Positions 42,866 through 53,894 of a stretch of DNA of 64,000 nucleotides are shown piece by piece. Numbering within the stretch: the stretch's first letter is position 1; each line of letters begins with the position of its first letter. Position numbers and translations under genes: made by a program. Origin of the DNA: Ypsolopha sequella (Eukaryota > Arthropoda > Insecta > Lepidoptera > Ypsolophidae). The stretch is taken from contig OW204012.1 in NCBI GenBank assembly GCA_934047225.1, forward strand, positions 6,386,001 through 6,450,000. Reading direction: 5' to 3'. A model generated the notes under the pieces. It worked only from the letters and a program-made list of their open reading frames with translations. It was not told where the DNA came from and did no database searches.

Positions 42866-43946
42866 TTGGCGCTGCCGATGATATAAACGTTATTTCAATG
42901 TCGTTTTCTACGATATTTGTACCGACCGACCGACCGACAGAGATAGGTAATGGGAGCGCCTTAAGCTTCTTGGCTAAGCGACATTTTGCAGTGAAAATTC
43001 AATTTTTCAGTTGCCAGGCATTAAGAAAATTTTCGTTTCTCAAACATTATTTTAGACTCTTTGGAGGCATTTAAGATTAGCGGACAAATTGTCTATGACA
43101 AATATGACAATTAGTCATATTAGACACATAGGTCTTGAAAAATTGATGGTGAGAAATGTGATTTTAATTTTAGGCGCTTGTTTAGAAAATGCAACGTGGA
43201 TATTACTCATTTTAAAGGTATGTTTGCAACGAATTCAAATTTTTTATCGGAGCCAATGTCGTGTATCCTCAATGACTTCAGACAACTTTAGTTGAGGGGA
43301 AGATCAGCCAGGAGTGAGTCTACAATCCAGACTAGCTATGGTCCTTTTAGTGTAATTTCCGGCTGAGCCCAGAGTACTTTGGTATTTGGTTATGATAGTG
43401 TCATCTGTTTTGGGTTATAGCCGCTTCACGTCCATCTTGGTGACCATCACGTGACGTTTTTTCGGTAATTTTGACAGGTCTACGGACATGTCAGTCCCGT
43501 TGTACCATAGAGGATCGTATCTTTTTACCTCAACCTCTGGTTTGACCAAAAAGGCCGATTTAGAGGTTGTTGAAAAAAATAATGATCTATAGCGAGTTTA
43601 AACGGTTACCTACAGGGCTCTTTTGGCGCGTGGATTGGTTGTGTCCAAAATCGGAACTAACGCTGATACCATACTCCTTGTTTCACAGCTGCGCCCCCCC
43701 TGTTACTGTCTCCCACGCACCAAAATACATGGACCGACACAAATAAACAAAAAAAAAAAACTTTTACCGAAAAAAAAAATATCCACAACGCAAAAACAGG
43801 GACTTTATAATTAAAAATTGCCATTATAAATAACTAGACTTTCACTACCGGATTTTAAAATAAAATTAAAATGCTTTTTTGAATCAAATCCTTTTTATTC
43901 TATGAATGAGCAATTAGTTTTTTTTTAACAAATATTAGGTCTTTAC
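42866..43946. other. Unannotated spacer
   Basis: No gene recognised. A poly(A)-rich run lies at 43748-43785. Small open frames (43089-43295, 43623-43814) show no motif. Confidence 0.3.
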
Positions 43947-44180
43947 ACAAGGTGTAACAGAAAGGTGTAACCATATTTGAAGAGCTTATTCAGTGAATGG
44001 TATAGAACAACTTTTACTATGGAGCCAACCATTACATGTCAGCCGAGCGGCATTGCATTTTCTATGAAACAGTAATTTTTTTTTCAAAATTCAGGGTTTG
44101 TTCCATAGTAAAAGTTGTTGTCTATACCATTGACTGAATAAGCTTTTCAAATATAGTTACACCTTTCTGTTACACGTTGT
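43947..44180. mobile_element. MITE with ~80-bp inverted arms
   Basis: Ends ACAAGGTGTAACAGAAAGGT and the complement at 44155-44180. Arms continue through AGCTTATTCAGT, AATGGTATAGA and ACAACTTTTACTATGGA on each side. The loop is about 60 bp. No coding sequence. Confidence 0.75.
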
Positions 44181-44184
44181 ATAT

Positions 44185-44600
44185 GAAATTGCTGTTTTCT
44201 ATAAAGACTTTGAAGGAAACTCAATTTTCAGTACTAATATGTTTGCATTTTTTTTAGGAATGACAAATCCAAATTATGTGATTTCTTACATGTATGAATG
44301 AGACAACATTTAGCTAACAGCAACATTAATTAAATTTTTAAAAGTGTCAGCTGTAAAAAAATATTACTAATCTTATCATGAAAATGGATCGAACTGTTTT
44401 TGAAGATTTAATTTTTATAATCAAACTGACAATAAAAACAAAATTTAATACGTAGATGTAAAACCTTGAAATCAACTTTCAAACAAAAAACAAATAATTG
44501 TATTAGCTATTGAAAAACAGGAATTATGAACTCATGAATATGTACGAAAATTTCGGCAATTTCATAGATAAGGACCTATTATAATTTGTGTAATTAGTCA
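44185..44600. repeat. Dispersed repeat shared with 24590-25015
   Basis: Second copy of the repeat described at 24590, in the same orientation, with substitutions and a replaced central stretch (CGAACTGTTTTTGAAG). Confidence 0.65.
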
Positions 44601-44727
44601 AGAAGTTGGACTACAATATGTATTTTTCAGATCTGACACAAGTGTAACAATCATCGAAAAAAAATCGGAAACATTACTAAAATCACGGAAAACGTCGTTT
44701 GTCGTTGGAACTAGTATGATCAGTCTA

Positions 44728-44874
44728 CTGGGGATCTAAAAAGGCCGACTTGGGTGAATCATGAAATGATTTGAAAGTAGGATAGAGTCAGAGTTTCTTC
44801 ATGCATGCAAAAGAGACGGCATTACAACAGAATCATAATATGATTCATCCAAAGCGGCCTTTTTAGAGGACCAG
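44728..44874. mobile_element. 147-bp MITE
   Basis: Inverted arms CTGGGGATCTAAAAAGGCCG with GGGTGAATCAT at the left and ATGATTCATCC with GGCCTTTTTAGAGGACCAG at the right. No coding sequence. Confidence 0.65.
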
Positions 44875-45425
44875 ATCTAAATACAAAATAAAATATTTTT
44901 GTAGAGTAATGTCACATTTTCTATTGTCAATCAATGCCGAGTCCAAGAGGACTCGAAATATATCTTGCTTTCATTAATTAATGTGTATATTAAAAAAAAA
45001 ACACTATATATGTATATATATCAATATTTATAAAGAAAAGCCGAATGGTAACATTATTTTTTATTACTTTACAGATTTTTATAATTTTTCTATTTCCTTT
45101 CATTATTTTTTCAATCACTCAAACATTAAACATTTTTTCTAAACAGAAAAATCACTTAAAAAGAATTTATGTTTGTGTACTACTTTTAAAATAACGAAAA
45201 GAAAAAGATATTAAAATGTTGTATTATGATGAATACGGTTCTTTGATATCTTTACGCTAAAAAAAAAAATCAATTTGGAAAAAAAAATGTTTCTTGCATG
45301 CAACGCCAAATTACGTTTTTCGTAATTTTAGCGATCTTTCAGAATATTTTCCTTGATAATTGTGATAGATGTGTCAAATCTGAAAAATACATAATGTAAA
45401 TTAACTTCTTAAATAATTTCACAAA
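44875..45425. other. Unannotated AT-rich spacer
   Basis: Nothing recognised. Confidence 0.3.
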
Positions 45426-45535
45426 TTTTCATCCATCCATCCATCATCCTAGTTCGTCCACTGCTGGACTTTCCAGGACTTTGCCACTCCCGGCGATCAT
45501 CCTGGAAGAATTGCCCATACACAATTTTTTTTTGT
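45426..45535 (-). mobile_element. RTE-type LINE tail fragment
   Basis: CCATCCATCCATCATCCTAG, GTCCACTGCTGGAC and GGAAGAATTGCCCATACA are the reverse of the RTE tail at 15405-15500. Confidence 0.6.
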
Positions 45536-45541
45536 TTAAGG

Positions 45542-45837
45542 CAGCGTTTCTTAACCTGTGGTCCGCGGACCCCTGGGGGTCCCCGAGCATATGTTTGGGG
45601 GTCCGCAGCTTAATCTATGGACCATTTAACAATCATAAATAAATGCCACCATAAGTTTTTTGCCACCAAAAAGCCTTCTCATTAACGTTTTTTATATGAA
45701 AAAAAATATATTTTTTTGTAATTTGTAGAGCTAAAATAAATGGTCCGAAATTTATTGCTGCTATTTTACTAAAGGGTCTTTGAGATTGTGCTTGATTTCC
45801 TAAGGGATCCGTGGACAAAAAAGGATAAGATACGCTG
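45542..45837. mobile_element. hAT-like MITE, copy 2
   Basis: 296-bp sister of 33268-33579 with the same CAGCGTTTCTTAACCTGTGG start and ACGCTG end. Flanks GTTTAAGG and GTTTAAAA agree at the first six bases of the expected 8-bp duplication. Confidence 0.8.
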
Positions 45838-45914
45838 GTTTAAAAAAATCTGATTTAATATGCTAACTTGTCCAAACGCGAGAGCATGTCTGGCAGAGCT
45901 GACCCTTAAAGTTA

Positions 45915-46180
45915 AACGTCAGTCGTTTAGCACAAAGTGCATAACTTAACTTTGTATTTCTTGTTTAGAAGTTAAAAATTTAAAAACATTTTGGTATGTG
46001 GCAGTTAACACCAACGGTGTTACTACAAAACAGTGTTTAACTTTAGACAGTGTTTAAATCTGTCGTTGTCACCTTTTTTTTTTTCATATTGTAAAAGAGT
46101 GACAGCAACAGATTTAAACACTGTCTAAAGTTAAACACAGTTTTGTGGTAAGACCGCAATAGTTTAGTATTAGTGGCGTG
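45915..46180. repeat. Dispersed repeat interrupted by a palindromic MITE
   Basis: The outer parts match 40905-41025. Between about 46015 and 46155 lies an inverted repeat with arms ACAAAACAGTGTTTAACTTT and CACTGTCTAAAGTTAAACAC, absent from the copy at 41005, which serves as an empty site. Confidence 0.65.
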
Positions 46181-46207
46181 CACAGAATTTTGACACTGAG
46201 TAGACAT

Positions 46208-46245
46208 AAATACCGGTCAAGTGCGAGTCAGACTCACGTACCTAA
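46208..46245 (+). repeat. Lepidopteran GAGTCAGACTCGC repeat, start only
   Basis: CCGGTCAAGTGCGAGTCAGA followed by CTCACGTACC matches the beginning of the element at 60062. Confidence 0.55.
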
Positions 46246-46362
46246 GGTGGATGAAAATTTCAATTTTGTTTTCGTGAATTTCTAAACCGCTATATTATTC
46301 CTGTAATCTTTACGTAAGCACATTTCCAAAAGGACACGGTAGTAATTAACCAAATTTTTCAG

Positions 46363-46936
46363 GATCGAAAAGAGTTGTGAATGTCAAAGATATGCAACAA
46401 GGAAGAGATGAAAATAAACAAAGCAGTCAATGTTTCTACTTGTGATAAACATGACGGCCGGTTCAATAATCAAATTGATGTATACTCAACAGTTGTAGCA
46501 TCAGGGCAGTACACCCTTCACAAGGATGAAGTCCAAAATAACCCAAAAGCGGACTCCGCTACACAGCATAACCCTCCAGAAAAAGAATGCTGCAAAAAGT
46601 GCCGTCAAAATATGAAGAAAGAACTACCAACGCAGCTCTCGAAACGAAAATTGATTCCGTTATTCCGGGCCCAATGCAGTCCCCAACGGTTTTTTCCCTA
46701 CTCTCAGAAACTAGCTAGACTTAGTCCAAAACAATGTTTGCCTCCTAAAGGGCAGAAATCTAAGTCTTGTAACCTAATGAAGCCGTCGTCGAAGCGCACA
46801 TGTCATCGGTCTAGGAGTATCACAGACGCCAGTATACGAACAGGAAGTGTCAAAGCTTTGAGGAGGAAGAAAGTTATAAAAGTATATTTGCCTGAGAAAG
46901 ATGATAGGGGCGTTGGAAGTACAAACATTTTTGAGT
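46363..46936 (+). CDS. Gene C, exon with start codon
   Basis: The product is not recognised. A 3' splice site (CCAAATTTTTCAG) ends at 46362. The ATG at 46381 is the likely initiator, since a TGA in the same frame directly precedes it; 46363-46380 would be 5' UTR from an upstream non-coding exon. The exon encodes 185 codons and ends at a donor, GAGT/GTAAGT at 46937, leaving phase 1. The chain is basic and Cys-containing, with PEKECCKKCRQNMKK at about residues 62-76 and KALRRKKVIKVYLPEKD near the end. Unspliced reading would stop 11 bases later. Splicing to 55229 gives a Phe codon and restores a long frame. There is no signal peptide or domain. The upstream exon and promoter were not found. Confidence 0.65.
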
Positions 46937-47003
46937 GTAAGTTTTAGGTAGCGAGCTGGTAGCGTGTCATTTGCATAAACCGTACGGGTTTCAGAGCGAC
47001 GGC

Positions 47004-47417
47004 TTAAGGTGATATACCGTGCTAGCAAAGGTCCCCGTAGAAAGACCCGCAGTGCGAAAGGGACGGAATCGGGGAAAATTGACAAAAAGTCGGTTTTAAA
47101 TTAATTCAAAATTAACCAAAATAGCTACAAAAAATTCCATAACCAGTAATTTAGGTGTAGTTAAAACCCATCTAAATTAATATTTTTCAAGTCTGTATGC
47201 TATCCTAATTTGTCAGAATATCAAAAAAAGTGTAAATTTAGACCTGATTTCAATAATTATTTCTATCGAATGAAATTCCTTCTATCGCGTTTCTGATAGA
47301 CCAAAATCTAGTAAAAGGTCCCAAAATTGTTATACTAATTTATTTTACTTGGAACTTCATTAAAAGAGCAGATAAATAACTTCAAAAAGTGACAATTTTC
47401 ACGGTATAGCCCCTTAA
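47004..47417. mobile_element. TTAA-type MITE family M3, copy 2 (diverged)
   Basis: TTAAGGTGATATACCGTG at the left pairs with CACGGTATAGCCCCTTAA at the right, giving an 18-bp TIR including TTAA. The body is collinear with copies 1 and 3 (AAAAAGTCGGTTTTA, AATATTTTTCAAGTCTGTAT). Confidence 0.7.
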
Positions 47418-47586
47418 TTTATTTAGGATTATTTTTATTGTTGTAATGTTGAAAAAAGGAATACAACTTAATTAAGAGGCGGGACGAAGACGGGTTGCGG
47501 GAGGAGGAGTCACATGTGAAAATGGAGAGGGTCACTCACATGTGTCATGCGTCCATGGAGTAAGTATGGCAGAAGTTATTTATTGG
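47418..47586. other. Short spacer before the satellite
   Basis: Contains a small inverted pair, GTCACATGTGAAAATGGAGA and GGTCACTCACATGTG, at 47508-47542. Nothing else. Confidence 0.35.
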
Positions 47587-49175
47587 AATTTATGTCTGTC
47601 GACTTGTCGATCAACAAGTTGATACATGGACATCATTATCGACTCTCCGGCTATCAATTAAGTTGTATTCCTATAATTTATGTCTGTCGACTTGTCGATC
47701 AACAAGTTGATACATGGACATCATTATCGACTCTCCGGCTATCAATTAAGTTGTATTCCTATAATTTATGTCTGTCGACTTGTCGATCAACAAGTTGATA
47801 CATGGACATCATTATCGACTCTCCGGCTATCAATTAAGTTGTATTCCTATAATTTATGTCTGTCGACTTGTCGATCAACAAGTTGATACATGGACATCAT
47901 TATCGACTCTCCGGCTATCAATTAAGTTGTATTCCTATAATTTATGTCTGTCGACTTGACGATCAACAAGTTGATACATGGACATCATTATCGACTCTCC
48001 GGCTATCAATTAAGTTGTATTCCTATAATTTATGTCTGTCGACTTGACGATCAACAAGTTGATACATGGACATCATTATCGACTCTCCGGCTATCAATTA
48101 AGTTGTATTCCTATAATTTATGTCTGTCGACTTGTCGATCAACAAGTTGATACATGGACATCATTATCGACTCTCCGGCTATCAATTAAGTTGTATTCCT
48201 ATAATTTATGTCTGTCGACTTGACGATCAACAAGTTGATACATGGACATCATTATCGACTCTCCGGCTATCAATTAAGTTGTATTCCTATAATTTATGTC
48301 TGTCGACTTGACGATCAACAAGTTGATACATGGACATCATTATCGACTCTCCGGCTATCAATTAAGTTGTATTCCTATAATTTATGTCTGTCGACTTGAC
48401 GATCAACAAGTTGATACATGGACATCATTATCGACTCTCCGGCTATCAATTAAGTTGTATTCCTATAATTTATGTCTGTCGACTTGACGATCAACAAGTT
48501 GATACATGGACATCATTATCGACTCTCCGGCTATCAATTAAGTTGTATTCCTATAATTTATGTCTGTCGACTTGTCGATCAACAAGTTGATACATGGACA
48601 TCATTATCGACTCTCCGGCTATCAATTAAGTTGTATTCCTATAATTTATGTCTGTCGACTTGTCGATCAACAAGTTGATACATGGACATCATTATCGACT
48701 CTCCGGCTATCAATTAAGTTGTATTCCTATAATTTATGTCTGTCGACTTGTCGATCAACAAGTTGATACATGGACATCATTATCGACTCTCCGGCTATCA
48801 ATTAAGTTGTATTCCTATAATTTATGTCTGTCGACTTGTCGATCAACAAGTTGATACATGGACATCATTATCGACTCTCCGGCTATCAATTAAGTTGTAT
48901 TCCTATAATTTATGTCTGTCGACTTGTCGATCAACAAGTTGATACATGGACATCATTATCGACTCTCCGGCTATCAATTAAGTTGTATTCCTATAATTTA
49001 TGTCTGTCGACTTGACGATCAACAAGTTGATACATGGACATCATTATCGACTCTCCGGCTATCAATTAAGTTGTATTCCTATAATTTATGTCTGTCGACT
49101 TGTCGATCAACAAGTTGATACATGGACATCATTATCGACTCTCCGGCTATCAATTAAGTTGTATTCCTATAATTT
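47587..49175. repeat. 88-bp satellite array, 18 units
   Basis: Eighteen head-to-tail 88-bp units beginning AATTTATGTCTGTCGACTTG, nearly identical apart from one variable base (CTTGTCGATC or CTTGACGATC). The array ends with the partial repeat AATTT. Each unit holds a small hairpin word, ACTTGTCGATCAACAAGT. The overlapping 60-70-residue open frames are products of the repeat and not genes. There are no unique spacers, so it is not a CRISPR array. Confidence 0.97.
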
Positions 49176-49197
49176 CTACCACATTTTGTAGTATGCA

Positions 49198-49303
49198 CAC
49201 TGGCGTAGCCAGGGTTTTGTTATAGGGGGCCGTGGGGCCTAGAGACAGCCTGACGAAAAGTAGGTTTTGATCATAATTATGGTTTATCAAAATGGAATTT
49301 CCT
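49198..49303. repeat. hAT-like end fragment
   Basis: CTGGCGTAGCCAGGGTTTTG resembles the end of the element at 40000. No opposite end is visible. Confidence 0.35.
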
Positions 49304-49725
49304 TTAAGGCGATATGTAAAAGTTTTAGCGTCCCTGTTCCTCCATATGCGAAATAATCCTCAGTGCGAGAGGGACGGATTCGTGGAAAAGAAGCAAAAAG
49401 TCGGTTTTTTATTAATATAAAATGTACTGAAGTTGCTATCAAAATTTCGTTTAACCAGGTCTTAGATACTGTAAAACCCACCTAATAAAATATAGTTGCA
49501 GTCTATATGTCATTCTAAATTGTCAAACCAGGAGAATTGGTGTCGAAAAGGACCTCATTTCAATAAATATTTCTATCGAGCCGAATTTCTCCAATCGCGT
49601 TTCCGTTTTAACAGATCCCTAGAAAAAGAATCCAAAAATAATATACTATTTTATCCAAATAATACATTTACTGAAATAGATATGCAAGTCCTTAAAGTGT
49701 CGATTTTTTTTCCGTAGCGCCTTAA
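49304..49725. mobile_element. TTAA-type MITE family M3, copy 3
   Basis: 422 bp with the same ends as copy 1 (TTAAGGCGATATGTAAAAG, TAGCGCCTTAA) and high similarity throughout. Confidence 0.75.
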
Positions 49726-50027
49726 CATATGTTACATATGTTAAGTCGGTCACTCTTATGCTTGCTTGGTTAAAACTTATATTTATTTGAATGATTTTTC
49801 TGAGAGAGGGTACCGGGTTTTCTGGGTGGCCCTGTTTAAAATATTATATGACGATTTTAATGTAAGACTACGTGTTCTTCCGGGAGGGTGGACCTCCCTA
49901 ATACGTGACTCAGTGTATTTTGCAACTTTCCCGTAGAAAAGTCAATGATAGGCATAGATTAAATAACATAGTAATAATTTAACAAAAACACAAAAAATAC
50001 GAAACGATAAACAAGAATTTTAATACT
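49726..50027. other. Unannotated spacer
   Basis: Nothing recognised. Confidence 0.3.
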
Positions 50028-50215
50028 AGCTTTTGCCCGCGGCTCCACCCGCATGTTCCCACGGGAACAGTGTTTTTTTTTCGGTATGAAATGTAGCCTA
50101 CTTGTTAATTCAGGGTATAAGCTATATACACTACAAATTTCATCCAAATCCGTCCAGCTGTTTCAACGTGAAGAACTAAAAAACCAGGCAAGTGCGAGTC
50201 GGGCTCATTATTTTA
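50028..50215 (+). repeat. Retroelement-end repeat and GAGTCGGGCTC start
   Basis: ACTAGCTTTTGCCCGCGGCT then CCACCCGCATGTTCCCACGG is a common insect repeat end. It continues to CCGTCCAGCTGTTTCAACGTG at 50142-50172 and then AAAACCAGGCAAGTGCGAG, the start of the lepidopteran repeat seen at 60062. Confidence 0.6.
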
Positions 50216-51704
50216 AACCAGATACTTATTTAAATAAATAATTTTCAATATTTTTTATTCGGAACCCAACAGTCAATTACAATAAGCTTATTTAAAAAAA
50301 AACATCGTCATTTTAAATAATAGTTGTAAACTTATAAAGGGTTTCTTTTTAACTGTCAAAGAGTATTTAAAAGTAGTCTAATCTAGAAAAAACTAACTAT
50401 ATTTTGAAAAAAATGAAATATAACATGGGTCGGTTGCATTATGTTCACCCTACAAAATTTTAAATATTAAAAATATGATATCAGTGCGCTCTAAAGTACC
50501 TTTATCTTAAGGCTCTGCCATTCCAAAATGAGCGTTTTGTTTAATTCATATTGTCAGTTCAATATCTCATTCAAATACAAGTAAAATATATGTTAGAATC
50601 GAGGATATATTCTAAACACAAGTTGATCTGAAAACGTAATTGAGTTAACTTCACTCGATAGAAAAAAATCGCAAAGTAAGCTCCTCAAATTGCGATTAAA
50701 TGTGTTTATAGCTAAAGTGTTCAACCGAGAGAATTAAAACTTCGCCTGAATTTTTTTTACACATGACCAAAACCATTTATAGACCCATTTTAATTATTTC
50801 TCAATAATTTTTCAGAAATTCCAGAAAAGTCTCACAAATTCACTGCTTCTGTGTACCCGCAGCGCACGAAGCAAGCGTTCTAATGTAGACATTCTGACAT
50901 TTTTTTTTTTTTTTTTGGTTTGGTTTTATATTATTGTTGCCCTTTTGGCCTTTACAACTTTACCTTTAAAGTAAGGGGTACAGAAAGTACTCAGCCTTAA
51001 TTAATATTTATTTAAGTGCGCACATGGTATGTCCCCAAGGGGGCAAGGTGACACCTAAGGCGGCTGTGATGTATGTGTGGGTGAAAAACGACCGGGCACG
51101 TATTTGTAACGTGTCATTGCGTAGTAACCATATTCTGCTCCGGCGTAGAGTGTTAGGCGTGTATGTGGTAATGTTTGCGGCTTGTTGAGTATTTGGTGTT
51201 TGCGGCTTGTAGAGGACGGTGTAAATAGAGGGAAGTGGGTTTTGGGGTATCGGGATTTGAGGTATCTTGTGTCTGGGTTGATTTGAAAATTTTCGATGTA
51301 ATTTCGTCATCGGGGTCGACAAGAGTTTCTGACAATATACTTGATTGTTGTGTCGGATGGGCAGGGCCTTAACGCTTCACAATTCACATGAACAGGTTTC
51401 GGTGTAGAAGTTGTATACAACTCGAGCGACCGGTGTGTGGTGGCTATTGAATTGATATACTTACGCCACACCCCCGTCACTTCATAGTCAAGGCTCAAGT
51501 TATTTACCTACACTCTCACGCGCGCATCTGGCTTGTCCGCACACGCTTGTGTGTGTGCGTGAGCTAGTCTAGGGCTGGCAGCAATCGTGTGAGCGTCGTC
51601 GCCCGAGAGGGACACAATATAAGTCAGCAACTTATGTGATTCTCTTCCTAAATTTTAGCGTAGTCCAATTTCTGGTTCCCCGTGGATTAATCAGTATTAA
51701 AAAA
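50216..51704. other. Unannotated spacer
   Basis: A poly(T) run lies at about 50900-50917 and a GC-richer stretch at 51010-51620 with TG-rich words. Minus-strand frames of 60 to 104 codons there show no recognisable motif. It may be the remains of a retroelement, but I cannot classify it. Confidence 0.25.
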
Positions 51705-51736
51705 ATATATGTATATATATATATATATATATATAC
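51705..51736. repeat. (AT)n microsatellite
   Basis: An alternating AT run interrupted by GT, directly left of a MITE. Confidence 0.85.
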
Positions 51737-51737
51737 A

Positions 51738-52001
51738 AGGTTAAATTCAATTAGTTGGCGAAATTTGAATCATATGTAGAACATGTCCGTATGAATAACT
51801 TTTTTTAATAGGATAGTGAAAAATTCTTAAAATTCGTTTTCACCTTTCCATACTGGACGAGTCAGCTGATCGGAGCAATTTGTATAGGAGGAAGTGAAAA
51901 AAAGTTAAGAATTTCGCTTAGCTCCCATGCAAACAGTTGTCCATATAGACTAGTACTACCTTTGTTTTGAGTTTCGCCAAATAATGTTATTTAACCTTAT
52001 A
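51738..52001. mobile_element. 264-bp MITE
   Basis: Left AAGGTTAAATTCAATTAG with TTGGCGAAATT pairs with right TTTCGCCAAATAATGTTATT with TAACCTT. Inner GTCCATATAGAC resembles the complement of CATGTCCGTATG. No coding sequence. Confidence 0.7.
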
Positions 52002-52013
52002 TATGTATATAAA

Positions 52014-52214
52014 TCGTTACGACCTGAATGCCCCGGGGGGTGTCGGATGTGTTCCGAGTGTGAACTTTGAAATGCAAGTCACAGTCCACCCACACTCGGT
52101 AAACCCGCGTTTCACCTGCAAATATTACGTCCCAACGTGATGGGTGGTGAGCCTTAATCGAACCTTAATCTCAAGATTAAGAGGCCAGCGTTCTACCCCT
52201 GAGTTACCGCTGCT
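52014..52214 (-). mobile_element. tRNA-derived SINE, minus strand
   Basis: In reverse it begins GCAGCGGTAACTCAGGGGTA with GAACGCTGGCCTCTTAATC, the same tRNA-like head as 16088, and a degenerate B box GGTTCGATTAA. The body differs from the 16088 copy but matches the fragment at 38615. Confidence 0.7.
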
Positions 52215-53892
52215 TTTTCGTTACTTTAAAAGTAAATATATACATATATATATATATAGTATGCCTAAGCTTAGTAAGTACCTATATAGTTTCGTATGCA
52301 TAAATGATCATCATATAATTAACAACTACTCAAATATAAATTTTGGAAAATAAATGAAAACTTGTCAAAACATGGAAAGTTATAAATACTGATTTTATTG
52401 TTCCAAATGCGTTACTGAATGAAATTGTAAGGTTTGATCACGCAATTCTAATTTTTGAAAAAAAGTTTTCCAGGCATCCATAAACACTGCAATAACGCAC
52501 CATACTGATTAAAAATCAGTATCGTGATAAAACTTTGTAACAAAACACGCGCGCAGCAAACGAGTGGTAATCGAGCTCTGCCTGACTCCAGATTTCCACT
52601 AACTTGCGGGGGACCGCGGGGGACGTTAAATTCGCGCGGGGAGGTGAGTGTCGCTTCTTTACGTAGTAATACTTTATATTCTCTGCTTACGCTATGATCT
52701 GGGGTCGGTTCGTAACTTTAAGTTACTGTGTCTTTATTGAAAGAAAAATATTTTATTAGTACATACTTAAGTGTAAATTTGATTTTTCTAATTCTGCCAG
52801 ACATAAAATTTGCAAAATAAAGTTGGTTGAGTATTCGGGGACGTAACCCTAAAACTACATTATAAATCGGCGGTTTTAGTATTTGTTGTTTAAATACAGC
52901 ATAATTATGGTATATATTATACAGAAATTTCTTATTTCTTTATGTTTTGGCCGTAACAAAAATGGTCTAAAAATGGCAACTTTGATAGCCGTTTTCTATA
53001 TTTTTTAACATAAAAAATATATATGTATGTATTTATACTCAACTTAATGAGTCCCAGACAATGACATCCCACATGAAGGGATGAAAAAAATATATTTTTT
53101 TCTGCCTTTCTTCCTTGAAAAATAATTTAATTACATTTTTAATTCTAAATTCGGTTTTGGGTCAAAATATTACACAACATCACAGGTTTCTATCTCATTC
53201 CGTCTAAGTCTTAGAGACCCGTGACATACAGACAGACAGACAGACGGACGGACAGCAGAGTGACATTAGTTTGACATTAGTCCCCCCCGCAGCGCCCCTG
53301 GTTCCATCATAATGTGTGGTGAGTCCTATTACCACTTCGGATACTTAAATCTAAGGACCCATAACTTAAGGGTCCGTATAGGGTCAGATGCACAACTTCT
53401 TCACATTGTGTGACTTGGTCAATCGGTTTAATAAAAATAATATACTCGTAGATATAGGGCTCAGCTATAGGGCTGATCTAACCAATTTAGAAAAAATGCA
53501 AAAGCGATCCGATTCATCGAAGTTCATCCGATAGAAAAAAAATTGCGAAGTTACCTCTAAATTTCATGCTTTCGCGTGTTAAAGGCACTCAAATCACACA
53601 GCCTTCAAACTTGTTTTAAAAATAAGTGAGCGACTAAACAATTTGAAATATTTTAATAATTTCATCTAAAAGCCGAGTTATTAAATAAAAATGCAAATTT
53701 CGTGAGCGCATGTTTCTTGGAGGTCGTAACAGCAACGGCAGAGAACGTGGTATTTTAAACTAAAAGGAAACATCATAGAGTTCAGTTCTGATTGCTGCAA
53801 AATGAGGTGCTCAATCTGACCTTATAAGCACCCTAAACGTGCCTTCGGAAGCAAGCAGTCTTCGAACCCTTAGACCACAAATACGGTCTATG
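52215..53892. other. Unannotated spacer with repeat words
   Basis: (TA)n at 52234-52262, a GACAGACAGACAGACGGACG run at 53228-53250 typical of the lepidopteran repeat interior, and TAACTTAAGGGTCCGTATAG near 53362. No gene. Confidence 0.35.
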
Positions 53893-53894
53893 TA

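Noticed and set aside
47587..49175. CRISPR-like array
   Set aside because: Units are uninterrupted 88-bp tandem repeats without unique spacers, in a eukaryotic intron.
47547..49191. Eighteen overlapping 63-83-codon frames starting MSVDLSINKL
   Set aside because: Products of the 88-bp satellite, each running through about two units. No splice or coding constraint is evident.
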